Position numbers and translations under genes: made by a program. DNA of 64,000 bases from Gammaproteobacteria bacterium (GTDB lineage Bacteria > Pseudomonadota > Gammaproteobacteria > Xanthomonadales > Wenzhouxiangellaceae). The DNA is taken from assembly GCA_021772975.1 (NCBI GenBank), contig JAJFKY010000001.1:62001-126000 (forward strand), read 5' to 3'. A model generated the notes under the pieces. It did no database searches. It was not told where the DNA came from and was given only the letters and a program-made list of their open reading frames with translations. This document shows, piece after piece, positions 35,334 to 43,934 of this stretch (position 1 is the first letter of the stretch; each line of letters begins with the position of its first letter).

Positions 35334-35651
35334 CTACTGCAAGTACACGCGATAACCGCTGCTGCAATTGTTCTCATCCAGGATATCAACACGCACCTGC
35401 GTATCCGATAGTTTTGCCGCCAGCAACACGCTTAAAGCAGCATCCGCATCGGTATTGGCGGTAGTAAAGCGCACAAAACCACACGAACATTGATTTGCCG
35501 TACTGGTGATCGTTGCATAAATAGATCCATTACTATTATCCAGCCCTGTCAAACCAACGGTGTTATCGGTTTGTACACACGATGCAGCGTAAACGCCGCC
35601 CGCCTGCAGCATCCCCGCTAAAACCAACCACTTCCTCATTGTGTTTTTCAT
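35334..35651 (-). CDS. Small secreted protein 3 of cluster
   Basis: This 105-residue protein has a signal peptide (MKNTMRKWLVLAGMLQAGGV, cleavage after VYA before ASCVQ). The mature part of about 83 residues has four Cys. It shows the same order as its neighbour: Cys, a GSIYATI strand, a CSCGFVRF strand pair, the helix ALSVLLAAKLSD, a TQVRVDIL strand and a C-terminal Cys-containing strand NCSSGYRVYLQ. The family is unknown. Confidence 0.7.
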   Translation of the reverse strand: MKNTMRKWLVLAGMLQAGGVYAASCVQTDNTVGLTGLDNSNGSIYATITSTANQCSCGFVRFTTANTDADAALSVLLAAKLSDTQVRVDILDENNCSSGYRVYLQ

Positions 35652-35697
35652 AATCCAATTCCTTTACGTCCATACATCACAGCAAATGATCACAAGG

Positions 35698-36015
35698 TTA
35701 TAGCGCCCGGCCCATGCCTAGCACTGTGATGGGTCTGACACTGGCTATACCACACCAGGAGATGGCAGCCCCCGGATTAAAGAAACCCGTTGGGTTCTGG
35801 GTGGCCACCAGGGACAGTCCCAATGAAAATATCCGGTCGACGCGTTTTTCACCGACACTGGCTTCCCGGACCACCACCCAGCCAGCATTTTGCATCAATA
35901 AACCGACATCATTGTTGCAGGAATAAACCCGAGTAACGAAGTCTCCCGATTCTGCCAGCGTGTTATTTCCGAACAGCAATACCAACAGTAAACTTATCCA
36001 TTTAACCTGACGCAT
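35698..36015 (-). CDS. Small secreted protein 2 of cluster
   Basis: This 105-residue protein has a signal peptide (MRQVKWISLLLVLLFGNNTL, cleavage near AES). The start at 36015 has GGAG seven bases upstream, unlike the ATG at 36027. The mature chain has two Cys and the segments FVTRVYSCNND, GWVVVREA and FSLGLSLVATQNPTGFF, then SWCGIASVRPITVLGMGRAL. The central helix LGLSLVAT lines up with LLLAA of the other cluster members, though overall similarity is low. The family is unknown. Confidence 0.65.
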   Translation of the reverse strand: MRQVKWISLLLVLLFGNNTLAESGDFVTRVYSCNNDVGLLMQNAGWVVVREASVGEKRVDRIFSLGLSLVATQNPTGFFNPGAAISWCGIASVRPITVLGMGRAL

Positions 36016-36057
36016 ATTTGTCTCCAAACCGTTGCTTAACAGTTCTCCGTTATCACC

Positions 36058-36393
36058 TCAATTGGGTGTTATCCAGATGCCTTCAGCATCATTGCGAGCG
36101 GCTCCGGTGGGCGGGCACTGCAAACCATTTTCCGGATAACGCACAATCAGATTCCTGCCCGACGCCTGGGCGGCCAGGGCATAGGATACAAATCTGGCCA
36201 TTTGGCCTTCGGTCAGCTGTGCTTCGGTCTTAAAAATGGCACTGCCACCATCTGAAAACGTCATCCAGACCGAGCTCGAAGCGGTCAGACTGTTCCAGAT
36301 CCGGTCAACAGGCCTGGTGCATTCCGTGAAGGCCGATGCGCCAGCAGATATCAATAACAGCAATAAAAAAGTAACTTTAAGTATGCTTTGCAT
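36058..36393 (-). CDS. Small secreted protein 1 of cluster
   Basis: This 111-residue protein has a signal peptide (MQSILKVTFLLLLLISAGAS, cleavage near SA-FTE). The start at 36393 has AAGGAG upstream. The mature chain has two Cys, a strand SVWMTFSDGGSAIF, the helix MARFVSYALAAQASGR, then NLIVRYPENGLQCPP. The layout strand, helix ending in ALAA, strand, Cys matches the other three small proteins. It lies 20 bases after the large secreted protein gene, so it is in the same transcript. Confidence 0.7.
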   Translation of the reverse strand: MQSILKVTFLLLLLISAGASAFTECTRPVDRIWNSLTASSSVWMTFSDGGSAIFKTEAQLTEGQMARFVSYALAAQASGRNLIVRYPENGLQCPPTGAARNDAEGIWITPN

Positions 36394-36412
36394 GGCTTTT
36401 CTCCTTAACAAC

Positions 36413-38227
36413 CTAACCGCCCAGCAGAATATGCAAAATCGGAATCAGATAGCAGGCCGGGTCTTCCGGCGAGCAGGTTTGCGGTGGCGCGGGATCGCCA
36501 CAACCAGGAATACTGAATGCGCAGATGCGGGTATCCCAGTTGAAATTGCCGGTGGTTTCAACATACTCATTGCTGATCCAGAAGGTGCATTGATCAACCG
36601 GATCAATACTGGCGCTGGCGTAGTCGCCCCAGCGATTGGCGCCGGTGGTGGACCCGGTGCCATCCACGCAGACAGCTTCCTGCTGCACTGCGCCCGCACC
36701 ATCAACGCCACGCTCGTGCACCGTGTAGTAAACGGAAGGAAACTCGGTATCGCTGGAACGGGTATAACCGATGGCGATATTGCCATCCTGATCCAGGGTG
36801 CCCGAACCAATCCAGCGGCTGAGATCATCTCCAAAATCAACCACCCCCAGCAGGTCGCCGTTATCACCGATCGCGGTCGCGTTATTAACCGGATTAATAT
36901 CGATGCCCGCCCATTGCACACCGGCCCGGTCGCCACCCAGATCAACCGTATTGGTGACCACGCCCTTCAACAGACCCTCGTTATCGAAATAGCGCATGTT
37001 ATAGCGATACATGGTGAACTGGCCCAGTGAATCCAGGCGCTGGGTATTGGGCTGCTCAATACAGTTGCGGCTGAAATTGCACAGGTTGGAATCAAATGCC
37101 GGCACATTAATGCTGTTAATCTGATCCAGCCGGGACGCCGCCGGATTATTGAAGTTCACGCAGGCTTCCCAGAAGCGGTAACGGTCCGGCCCGGTCAGAT
37201 TAAAAATCTGCGCATCGGTGGCATGCACCAGATAATTGCAGGTTCCGGCTGGCGGCAGCGCGGCGCCTTCCAGATGTCCCGGTATGGCGCCAAAATCCGG
37301 GTCCTGGCCCGTCGTCGCGCCACTGAACTGAACAAATCCCGCGTTGGGATTGCCGGCCAGAATGGCGTTGCGGTTAAACACGGTCAGCTGTAAGCCGGTG
37401 AAATTAAGCGCGGCATTAAATTCATGCGTGGTCATGTAATAGCCATCCGGCCACAAGCCGATTTTCGGGTAATCATTAAAAGCCCCGGGACTGACCACAA
37501 AGTCATAACGGGTATAAGGACCCAGTGGGTTTTCCCCATCCGACACCGCCACGCACTGATGTCCATCCGCCGGGCCGGTGCCGACAAACTGGCTGAATAG
37601 CCAGCGGCCGGCGAACTGATCGTACAGAACAATGGGGTCGCCGGCGTTCTGGGTCTGGCACACCCCGCCAAAACCCTGCCAGAAAGTGTTGCCGGCAAAT
37701 GGTCCGGCCACCACCGCGCCATTGGTTTTGTTAAACACCATCCAACCCAGATTGACGTACATCACATAATGATTGAGGCCGACATCGCCATTGGTATCAG
37801 GCGGCGTCACCCGGCCAGCCACCACCGCATTGTCCGCATTGGAATAACCGGGAAAGCTCAGCAGCGGATCGGGCGTACGGGTTGGATTAGTGCTGCTGCG
37901 TTGCTGTACGGTGTCCTGGCCTGCTCTGACATCGGCCGGATCAGCAGGCGCCAACTTGAGAAAATCCGGCGTTACATGGGGATTGATTTCGCCCGACGGG
38001 GTTTCCGCCAGCCGGCCAGCCTGGGTATTATCGTGATGAAGCTCAAGCAATTCGCTGAGTACGGCGGAGTGATCACTTCGAATGGCAGTACCGCTGATGA
38101 TTTTATCGCCGGTGTTATCACTGCCGGGTCGCGGGCTATTAGCCAGCCCCTGGTCCTGAGCAAAGCCAGTGGTCATGCAGACAGCACTTACCACGGCCAA
38201 CCCCAGTTTTATGCAAGGCACTCTCAT
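36413..38227 (-). CDS. Large secreted protein heading the small-protein cluster
   Basis: This 604-residue protein has a signal peptide (MRVPCIKLGLAVVSAVCMTT, cleavage near GFAQ). The ATG at 38227 is preceded by GGAGGTTGG, the same leader as the last small gene. The mature chain starts with a low-complexity propeptide-like part. About residues 115-590 look like a beta-propeller-type domain (VAGRVTPPDTNGDVGLNHYV, GDPIVLYDQFAGRWLFSQF, GAFNDYPKIGLWPDGYYMTT, RWGDYASASIDPVDQCTFWI). It ends CSPEDPACYLIPILHILLGG. Similar proteins are annotated only as hypothetical as far as I recall. No enzyme motif is visible; extracellular binding is likely. Confidence 0.7.
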   Translation of the reverse strand: MRVPCIKLGLAVVSAVCMTTGFAQDQGLANSPRPGSDNTGDKIISGTAIRSDHSAVLSELLELHHDNTQAGRLAETPSGEINPHVTPDFLKLAPADPADVRAGQDTVQQRSSTNPTRTPDPLLSFPGYSNADNAVVAGRVTPPDTNGDVGLNHYVMYVNLGWMVFNKTNGAVVAGPFAGNTFWQGFGGVCQTQNAGDPIVLYDQFAGRWLFSQFVGTGPADGHQCVAVSDGENPLGPYTRYDFVVSPGAFNDYPKIGLWPDGYYMTTHEFNAALNFTGLQLTVFNRNAILAGNPNAGFVQFSGATTGQDPDFGAIPGHLEGAALPPAGTCNYLVHATDAQIFNLTGPDRYRFWEACVNFNNPAASRLDQINSINVPAFDSNLCNFSRNCIEQPNTQRLDSLGQFTMYRYNMRYFDNEGLLKGVVTNTVDLGGDRAGVQWAGIDINPVNNATAIGDNGDLLGVVDFGDDLSRWIGSGTLDQDGNIAIGYTRSSDTEFPSVYYTVHERGVDGAGAVQQEAVCVDGTGSTTGANRWGDYASASIDPVDQCTFWISNEYVETTGNFNWDTRICAFSIPGCGDPAPPQTCSPEDPACYLIPILHILLGG

Positions 38228-38666
38228 GCTACCAACCTCCATGTATGCTCTGCCAGCTTATCCAAGCCCAATGCTTAAAGGCAGAGATTAATTCCTTTAC
38301 AAACAGTATTCCTTAAGCCCTGTGAAGATTCTGTGCATGTCGGCGCTGCGCATGAGTGTATAGTTAAATCTTAAGCAAACTGTCATATCGCATACAAATT
38401 TGGCCCGGCAAAACGACGTTGAAACATTATATGTTGCATCTTCGTACGAAGTAATTAATAATTAGTCCGCACAACAACAGATATGGTTACTGGATCAGAC
38501 CAGAATATCACCCAACCGGCCTGCTACAGACCGGTCGGGAGCGGGGTTAGAGATGTCAAAGCCGGGATATATCTCCCGGCCCAACAAGGACCCGGCCAGG
38601 ATTGCACCGGCAGCAGTGTTCGCCTGTGCGGCTCAGTAATCAGTCTCAACCACGGAGATTACGAGC
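38228..38666. other. Long non-coding leader before M36 peptidase
   Basis: About 440 bases lie between divergent genes. The left half (38280-38480) is AT-rich and likely holds the promoters. The right half is GC-rich and structured, with a perfect hairpin at 38561-38580. A short plus-strand frame from 38483 has no recognisable product and overlaps the peptidase start. No riboswitch class could be matched with confidence. Confidence 0.5.
38561..38580 (+). promoter_or_regulatory. Hairpin in the leader of the M36 gene
   Basis: GCCGGGA-TATATC-TCCCGGC is a perfect 7-bp stem 86 bases before the ATG, embedded in GC-rich sequence with further possible pairings. It may be a structured 5' leader or an attenuator. 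Confidence 0.35.
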
Positions 38667-41600
38667 ATGGAACCACGCTTATTTCAAAGCCTCTCAATAG
38701 CCTTACTAGCCGCCGGTGGGATACTGGCCAGTGCTGCCTTCGGCAGCGATGGCAGCCGCGTTATCTGGCTGGATGAAACAACCGATTCGTCGCTGATCCG
38801 CAGTGCGGACAGCTACCCTGATAAAGCCTCCGCGCATCTGCGGCAATTGTTTCCCAAGCAGGCTGACAACCTGCGCGTGGAACACACCCATGACACCGGC
38901 AACGGACCGGTGGTGGTCAACCTGCAGGCTTATCATCAGGGTTTACCGGTGTTTGGGCAGGCGGTCAACGTCATCATGCAGCGCGACGGTGCTTTGACCG
39001 CAATGACCGGACAGTTGCCCGATGCCGATCCGGACAGCGCGTCAGCAAGACTGTCATCGAACTGGAATCTATCACCACAGCAGGCCATGCTTAAGGCTCT
39101 GGGTGAGCACAATCAGCGCGCTGCCGGTGAAGACTGGCAGCTAAGCGCCAGCCAGGGCGATTATCAGGTCTTCAGCCACACTACGCGCAGCCAGCGTATC
39201 CGCGTGAAACCGCTTTACGCTCCGAACGCGGATGGCTCCCTGACGCCAGCCTATTATGTGGAAACCGGTCTATCCATGTCCGCGGACGGAAAACCTCAGG
39301 CAATGGTCTATGTGCTGTCGGCGGTGGATGGCTCCAGCATCGCCGCGGACAACCGGGTGGATGATTACCAGGCTTTTGGCTATCGGGTATTCACCGATGC
39401 CCAGGGCGAGCCGTTCGACGATCCTTACGGCCGAAGTCAACCACACCCCACCGGTATGCCGGATGGCTTTTTACCGGATGTACCAGCCCCTCAACAGCTT
39501 ATTTTTACCGCTGAGCAATCCCAACTGGTCGACGACCCGTGGCTGCCCGACGGTGCGCAGGAAACGCTGGGCAACAATGCCGATGTTTTTTTCAACTCGA
39601 TTATCACCGCCGATGGCCAGTTCGATTTCACCTTCACGGACCCCGCTTCCAGTGCCGTGTTCCGGCCCCAGGATGGCGATTTCCGGGCGCAGGTAACCTC
39701 TCCGGGCGTGTTTGATTATCAATATGATGAACTCGCGGCACCTTCTGACTACCTGCAACGCCCTCCCACCGATCCCAGTCTGCCGGTGCCGGTGGGCGAC
39801 CCTCAATTGAGCGCCAAAATGGTGAATGGCTTTTATGTGCTCAATTATCTGCACGATCTGTTTTATGATGCCGGCTTTAATGAAGCCGCCGGTAATTCAC
39901 AGCAGGACAATTTCGGGCGCGGTGGCCTGGATGGCGATCCGCTGATTATGATGACCAGCTTTGGCCTGGGCATATTCATTGCCAGTCTGGGCGACGGGGA
40001 ATCACCACAGATATTCCAGGGTGTGAATGGCTTCAGCCTGAGCAATCGTGATGCCAGTCTGGATTTCGCCATCATCGGGCACGAGTGGGGCCATTATCTG
40101 GTCCGGCGTCTGGTCGGTCGCAGCACCGGCTTTCTAACCAATAAACAAGGTAATGCACTGAATGAAGGCTGGGCGGATTTTGTCGGTTTGTTTATGCAGG
40201 TCGATGCCGGCGACAGCCAGCCACCGTCAGCGCCAGCCTGGGACCGCACCTTTGGCACCGGCGCTTATGTGAATCGTGATTATCAGCTTTTTACCCCGGT
40301 TGCCACCGCCACCGCGGAACTGGATACCTACTATTACGGAGTGCGGCGTTATCCCTACAGCATCAACATGCAGCGCAACCCATTAACCCTCGGAGATATT
40401 TCCGAGGACGCCGTATTGCCAACTGACATCCCTATTTTTGATTGGCGTGGCCGGACCCGCTATAACACCGAAGTACATACCGCCGGCGAGGTCTGGGCGA
40501 ATGCTTTGTGGGAATGCTACAACGGTATTCTGAATCAACGGCAGAACCTGAGTTTCGAACAGAAACGGGCGCGCATGGCTGAATATCTGGTGGCCAGTCT
40601 GCTGGCTACCCCGTTTAACCCGACCTATACCGAAGCCCGGGATGCACTGCTGGCCGTGATTAAAGCCAATGATCGCCGCGATTACCGTATCTGTAAAAGC
40701 GGTATGGTCAAGCGCGGCTTTGGCGCCGGCGCGGTGTCACCACCCAGAGAATCGCGCGATCTGCTGGAAGTGCGGGAAAGCTTCAGCAATGCCGAACGGG
40801 CGGTCAGCTTTATCAGCGCCAGCGTGAATGATTCCATTCAATCCAACGATAACGATGGACTGCTGGATGCCGGCGAAAAAGGACGCCTGACCATCACTTT
40901 GCGCAATTCAGGTTTCCGTCAGTTGCCGGTGCTGATCGCACGACTGCAGCCCAATCCTGCTTATCAAGCCAGCCTGGGCGGTATTGTTGTCCAGCCTGGT
41001 GGAGCACCGGGCGAAGATATTACCGTCACTATTCCGATCCGGCTGCTGGATGACACGCCCTATGCGGACACCCCGTTCAGTTTGCGCGTGTTCGGACTCG
41101 GACAGTCAATGGGAAATCCATCTTTCAATCTGCGCACGCATTTCGATCTGGCTGATACGGGCACGGTGGACACCGCGGAACAATTGCCGAGCTTCGCCAA
41201 CTGGACCGTCACGCAAAGCGCTTTTACCGAGTTCCATCCGGCCGATCCGAAATGGAAGCGCGGCAGCTTTAATGACAGTTTCGTTTATCAGGTCAAAGAA
41301 GGCTTCGCCGGTTATCAGAGCTACCTGACCTCACCGGAATTACAGGTCAGTGCCAGCGAAGACCTGATCTTGAGTTTTGATCATGCCTACAAACTGGTGA
41401 AAGAACCTGATCCCATTTTTGGTACCTTCAAAGGTCAGGGCAGCATTGAATTCACCACCGATGGCGGCCTGACCTGGGCCAATATAATGACCCTGCTGCC
41501 TACTCAGAGTGATTTTCTCGGCACCTCCGCTGGCTACCCCGCGTTTACCAGTGAAGTGATTAATTTTGGTGCGAACCTGGCCGGACAAACCGTCCAGTTC

Positions 41601-41765
41601 CGCTTTTTCGCCAACTTCCAGGAAACCTTTGCCGAGTTTTACGAGGATGGCTGGTTTGTGGATAACATCGGTTTCAGCGGCATCGACAATACCCCGTTCA
41701 CCCAGGTGTTGCCCGATGGAACCGCACTGCGCGCGGCCGACAACCGGCTGGCGGGCGCCAGGTAA
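38667..41765 (+). CDS. Secreted M36 (fungalysin-like) metallopeptidase
   Basis: This 1032-residue protein has a signal peptide (about 1-28, LLAAGGILASAAFGS). The FTP propeptide domain reads VVVNLQAYHQGLPVFGQAV. The M36 catalytic domain has the zinc motif H472-E-W-G-H (IIGHEWGHYLVRRLVG) and the third ligand E500 in NEGWADFVGLF, with VHTAGEVWANALWECY downstream. The last 350 residues hold beta-sandwich domains (SFSNAERAVSFISASVNDSI; an immune-inhibitor-A-like region around DLILSFDHAYKLV and FYEDGWFVDNIGFSG) for substrate binding or secretion. It degrades extracellular proteins. GGAG precedes the ATG. Confidence 0.92.
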   Translation: MEPRLFQSLSIALLAAGGILASAAFGSDGSRVIWLDETTDSSLIRSADSYPDKASAHLRQLFPKQADNLRVEHTHDTGNGPVVVNLQAYHQGLPVFGQAVNVIMQRDGALTAMTGQLPDADPDSASARLSSNWNLSPQQAMLKALGEHNQRAAGEDWQLSASQGDYQVFSHTTRSQRIRVKPLYAPNADGSLTPAYYVETGLSMSADGKPQAMVYVLSAVDGSSIAADNRVDDYQAFGYRVFTDAQGEPFDDPYGRSQPHPTGMPDGFLPDVPAPQQLIFTAEQSQLVDDPWLPDGAQETLGNNADVFFNSIITADGQFDFTFTDPASSAVFRPQDGDFRAQVTSPGVFDYQYDELAAPSDYLQRPPTDPSLPVPVGDPQLSAKMVNGFYVLNYLHDLFYDAGFNEAAGNSQQDNFGRGGLDGDPLIMMTSFGLGIFIASLGDGESPQIFQGVNGFSLSNRDASLDFAIIGHEWGHYLVRRLVGRSTGFLTNKQGNALNEGWADFVGLFMQVDAGDSQPPSAPAWDRTFGTGAYVNRDYQLFTPVATATAELDTYYYGVRRYPYSINMQRNPLTLGDISEDAVLPTDIPIFDWRGRTRYNTEVHTAGEVWANALWECYNGILNQRQNLSFEQKRARMAEYLVASLLATPFNPTYTEARDALLAVIKANDRRDYRICKSGMVKRGFGAGAVSPPRESRDLLEVRESFSNAERAVSFISASVNDSIQSNDNDGLLDAGEKGRLTITLRNSGFRQLPVLIARLQPNPAYQASLGGIVVQPGGAPGEDITVTIPIRLLDDTPYADTPFSLRVFGLGQSMGNPSFNLRTHFDLADTGTVDTAEQLPSFANWTVTQSAFTEFHPADPKWKRGSFNDSFVYQVKEGFAGYQSYLTSPELQVSASEDLILSFDHAYKLVKEPDPIFGTFKGQGSIEFTTDGGLTWANIMTLLPTQSDFLGTSAGYPAFTSEVINFGANLAGQTVQFRFFANFQETFAEFYEDGWFVDNIGFSGIDNTPFTQVLPDGTALRAADNRLAGAR

Positions 41766-41813
41766 TAGCTGATTGACGCCATACCAGATGGCTGTTCAGC
41801 AATAATGCGATGG

Positions 41814-41840
41814 TGAGCTGGCCCGCTCAGGGCCAGCTCA
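41814..41840. terminator. Strong hairpin between convergent genes
   Basis: TGAGCTGGCCC-GCTCA-GGGCCAGCTCA has perfect 11-bp arms, 48 bases after the M36 stop and 81 bases before the end of the convergent gene. There is no T-run, but stem strength and position suggest a bidirectional terminator. Confidence 0.65.
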
Positions 41841-41921
41841 GAGTCCAGGCAACCTGCATGACCGTGATAGTGCCGCAAAATCTGCACCGGTGTTTATATC
41901 CGCCACGCTTGAGCCCCTGCC

Positions 41922-42440
41922 TCAGCGCTGTGCTGAACCACCGCGTCCGCGGGCATGTACCATCAATGCCACGGCAAACAGCACCACGGTCAAGGCAATC
42001 AGCATAGCGGAATTCAGAGCCGGAACGCCATGAGCCTCAGCAACTGACAGCGGAAACTCAGCCTGATAAATAACGCTTCCGGGAGGATTGGAAATGGCAT
42101 ACTCGATAGTGTAGCCGCCGGCGCTCAGAGGACCGATTTCCAGTGGGTATTCCCACCAGGCCCCGGGTGGATCTCCAGCGGCCAAACATATTCCTCCGAA
42201 TTGCGATGCCTGTATCACGATAGTCCGCCCAGAGAGAATAACGGGTGACACTTCCACGCCCCATGGGCCGGTCGTGTAACAGCCCTGAATGGGAATACGC
42301 AGTACAATACTTTCACCAGCGGTAGGCAAAACAGTCTGCAGTGAAATAGCCGGTCCGTCGTCCAGCCGTCCAGCTATTGCCTGGGAAGATACGCCCGGAA
42401 TAAGCACACTGAACAGCAATATAAGAATAAAGGTTTTCAT
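41922..42440 (-). CDS. Secreted protein with IPTL-CTERM-like tail, second copy
   Basis: This 172-residue protein has a signal peptide (MKTFILILLFSVLIPGVSSQ, cleavage near AIA). A beta-sandwich-like domain (about 25-135) has a Cys pair (GCYTTGPWG, GGICLAAGD). The C-terminal tail has VPALNSAMLIALTVVLFAVALM then HARGRGG, i.e. motif, transmembrane stretch and basic end as in IPTL-CTERM proteins. It follows the same plan as the protein at 12638-13387, though the domains differ. The dyad at 42549-42574 lies upstream. Confidence 0.7.
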   Translation of the reverse strand: MKTFILILLFSVLIPGVSSQAIAGRLDDGPAISLQTVLPTAGESIVLRIPIQGCYTTGPWGVEVSPVILSGRTIVIQASQFGGICLAAGDPPGAWWEYPLEIGPLSAGGYTIEYAISNPPGSVIYQAEFPLSVAEAHGVPALNSAMLIALTVVLFAVALMVHARGRGGSAQR

Positions 42441-42548
42441 TATTTCTGCCTGTAAGAATAATTCGGATCGACAGTAAAATATGGCGCGGTCATGGCAGAT
42501 TAAAGCAGAGGTTCCCTAATACTGAAAGTCATCTCCCATCACCCTTCG

Positions 42549-42574
42549 GTTAACACTGTCCGTACGGTGTTAAC
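42549..42574. promoter_or_regulatory. Dyad GTTAACAC-N10-GTGTTAAC
   Basis: A perfect 8-bp inverted repeat spans 26 bases, 109 bases upstream of the IPTL-CTERM-like gene. There is no T-run on either strand, so an operator is more likely than a terminator. The regulator is unknown. Confidence 0.4.
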
Positions 42575-42672
42575 AATTTACCATCTTACCTCTAGCAGTA
42601 CCCGCCAGCTGAAACCCGGCTACCAATATGGCGGCTTGCTGAATAGTGGCTGCCGACACTCAGTATCAACCT

Positions 42673-43569
42673 TCAGCGCCGGCGAAATGGATGCAGCAAC
42701 TGGCCGGTAAAAGCGTCCGGCATTGATTCATTGATGCCAATATTTTCCGGCGGTGAACGACGGGGCAGATAAAAGCTCGCAAATATCCGGTCCCATAGCA
42801 TCAGGTTCTCACCAAAATTACGGTCACCTTCGGCTCTGATACGGCTATGATGCCAGCGATGCAGGTCCGGGGTATTGAACAGCCTGGATAACCAACGGTT
42901 GTGCATGCGTACGTTGCAATGGGTCAGGATACCGATATAAGCGGTAATCGCAGACAGCCATAGCAGAATTTCCAAAGGCGCACCCAGGATGATAAGCAAT
43001 GACATTCCGACGATAACGCTGAGCAGGCTGTCCACGAAATGAAAGCGGCCGGTATTCAACCACCACAATCTTTCTACACTATGATGCACAGCATGAAAAC
43101 GCCATAGCAATGGCCATTCATGCGCCAGCCGATGTACCCAGTAAAGTCCGAATTCAGCGATCACTAATGCCAACAGCAGTTGCCAGAACATGGGCCAGGC
43201 ATGCGGCCAGAGACCACGCTGATTGACCGCATCAGCGATAGACGGCGCAAGTTGGTCCAACCCGTTAAAGGCCGCAAAAATCACTATGAACTGCACCAGG
43301 CCTTTATTCAGCAGCGTGTGAGCAATATTGGGAAAATTCTGGCCATCGGCGTTCTGCCAGTCGCGCCGGTGCGGCCGCCATCGCTCCAGCAGCAACAAAC
43401 ATGTTGCCAGGCCCAGATAAATCAGATTAAAGCCCAGCAGTGGATAAGCTGAAGCAAAAGCCAGCCAGGTCAACAGCAGACAAACCGTCAGCAGAGCCGG
43501 CCACAGCAACCCGTCCAGGATACTCCGCAGCTGCCCGGTAGAAACCTGATTCTTGCCTGTTGCCGACAT
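42673..43569 (-). CDS. Sterol desaturase / fatty acid hydroxylase family protein
   Basis: This integral membrane di-iron oxygenase has about 298 residues and four hydrophobic segments (about 22-60, 88-108, 125-150 and 185-225). The His clusters of the FA_hydroxylase family are HRLAHEWPLLWRFHAVHHS (HxxxH and HxxHH) and LHRWHHSRI, with an additional HCNVRMHN. These ligate the two irons. Substrates in bacteria include fatty acids, carotenoids and sterol-like lipids; the exact one is not evident. The ATG at 43569 was chosen over an upstream TTG. It seems monocistronic. Confidence 0.88.
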   Translation of the reverse strand: MSATGKNQVSTGQLRSILDGLLWPALLTVCLLLTWLAFASAYPLLGFNLIYLGLATCLLLLERWRPHRRDWQNADGQNFPNIAHTLLNKGLVQFIVIFAAFNGLDQLAPSIADAVNQRGLWPHAWPMFWQLLLALVIAEFGLYWVHRLAHEWPLLWRFHAVHHSVERLWWLNTGRFHFVDSLLSVIVGMSLLIILGAPLEILLWLSAITAYIGILTHCNVRMHNRWLSRLFNTPDLHRWHHSRIRAEGDRNFGENLMLWDRIFASFYLPRRSPPENIGINESMPDAFTGQLLHPFRRR

Positions 43570-43621
43570 CAATGACCCTTTTTTGCACCCAGGATACGCG
43601 TTCAGTTTGAACGCCGGGCTA

Positions 43622-43789
43622 TTATGCCTGATCCGCGGCTACAGGTTGTTTGTCTACCAGTGTGCAACCTATTTTACTGGCAATCGATTCAATCACTGAC
43701 CACTGTGAGCTATGTTGATGCTGTTGATCGAATACTAATCGAACCGCGCGCTCCCGCTCTATTGAGGAATATCTTTGACTTGTCTTCAT
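43622..43789 (-). pseudogene. IS3-family transposase OrfA remnant
   Basis: A 55-residue frame starts MKTSQRYSSIERERAVRLVF and continues SSQWSVIESIASKIGCT. This is the typical N-terminal helix-turn-helix of IS3-family OrfA (HTH_Tnp_1). After GCT the normal LRRW continuation is replaced by unrelated residues and a stop, so only the first half of OrfA remains. The sequence before its ATG (around 43795-43835) may hold the insertion-sequence end. Confidence 0.75.
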
Positions 43790-43934
43790 TATTCCATCCT
43801 CTCAAGAAATGGAGCCTCCGACAATCCCGTGCGATTCACTTGCCGAATCATTGCAATATGGCTCGCAATCGCTCAGAGCACAGCCACTGATACTAATCTA
43901 GAATTACTCATCCTCTGCATAGACTACATCACGT

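Noticed and set aside
38520-38600. Possible cyclic-di-GMP (GEMM) riboswitch because of GCGGGGTTA and CAAAGCC segments
   Set aside because: The segments occur in the wrong order and without the conserved pairing partners, so it was kept only as an unassigned hairpin.
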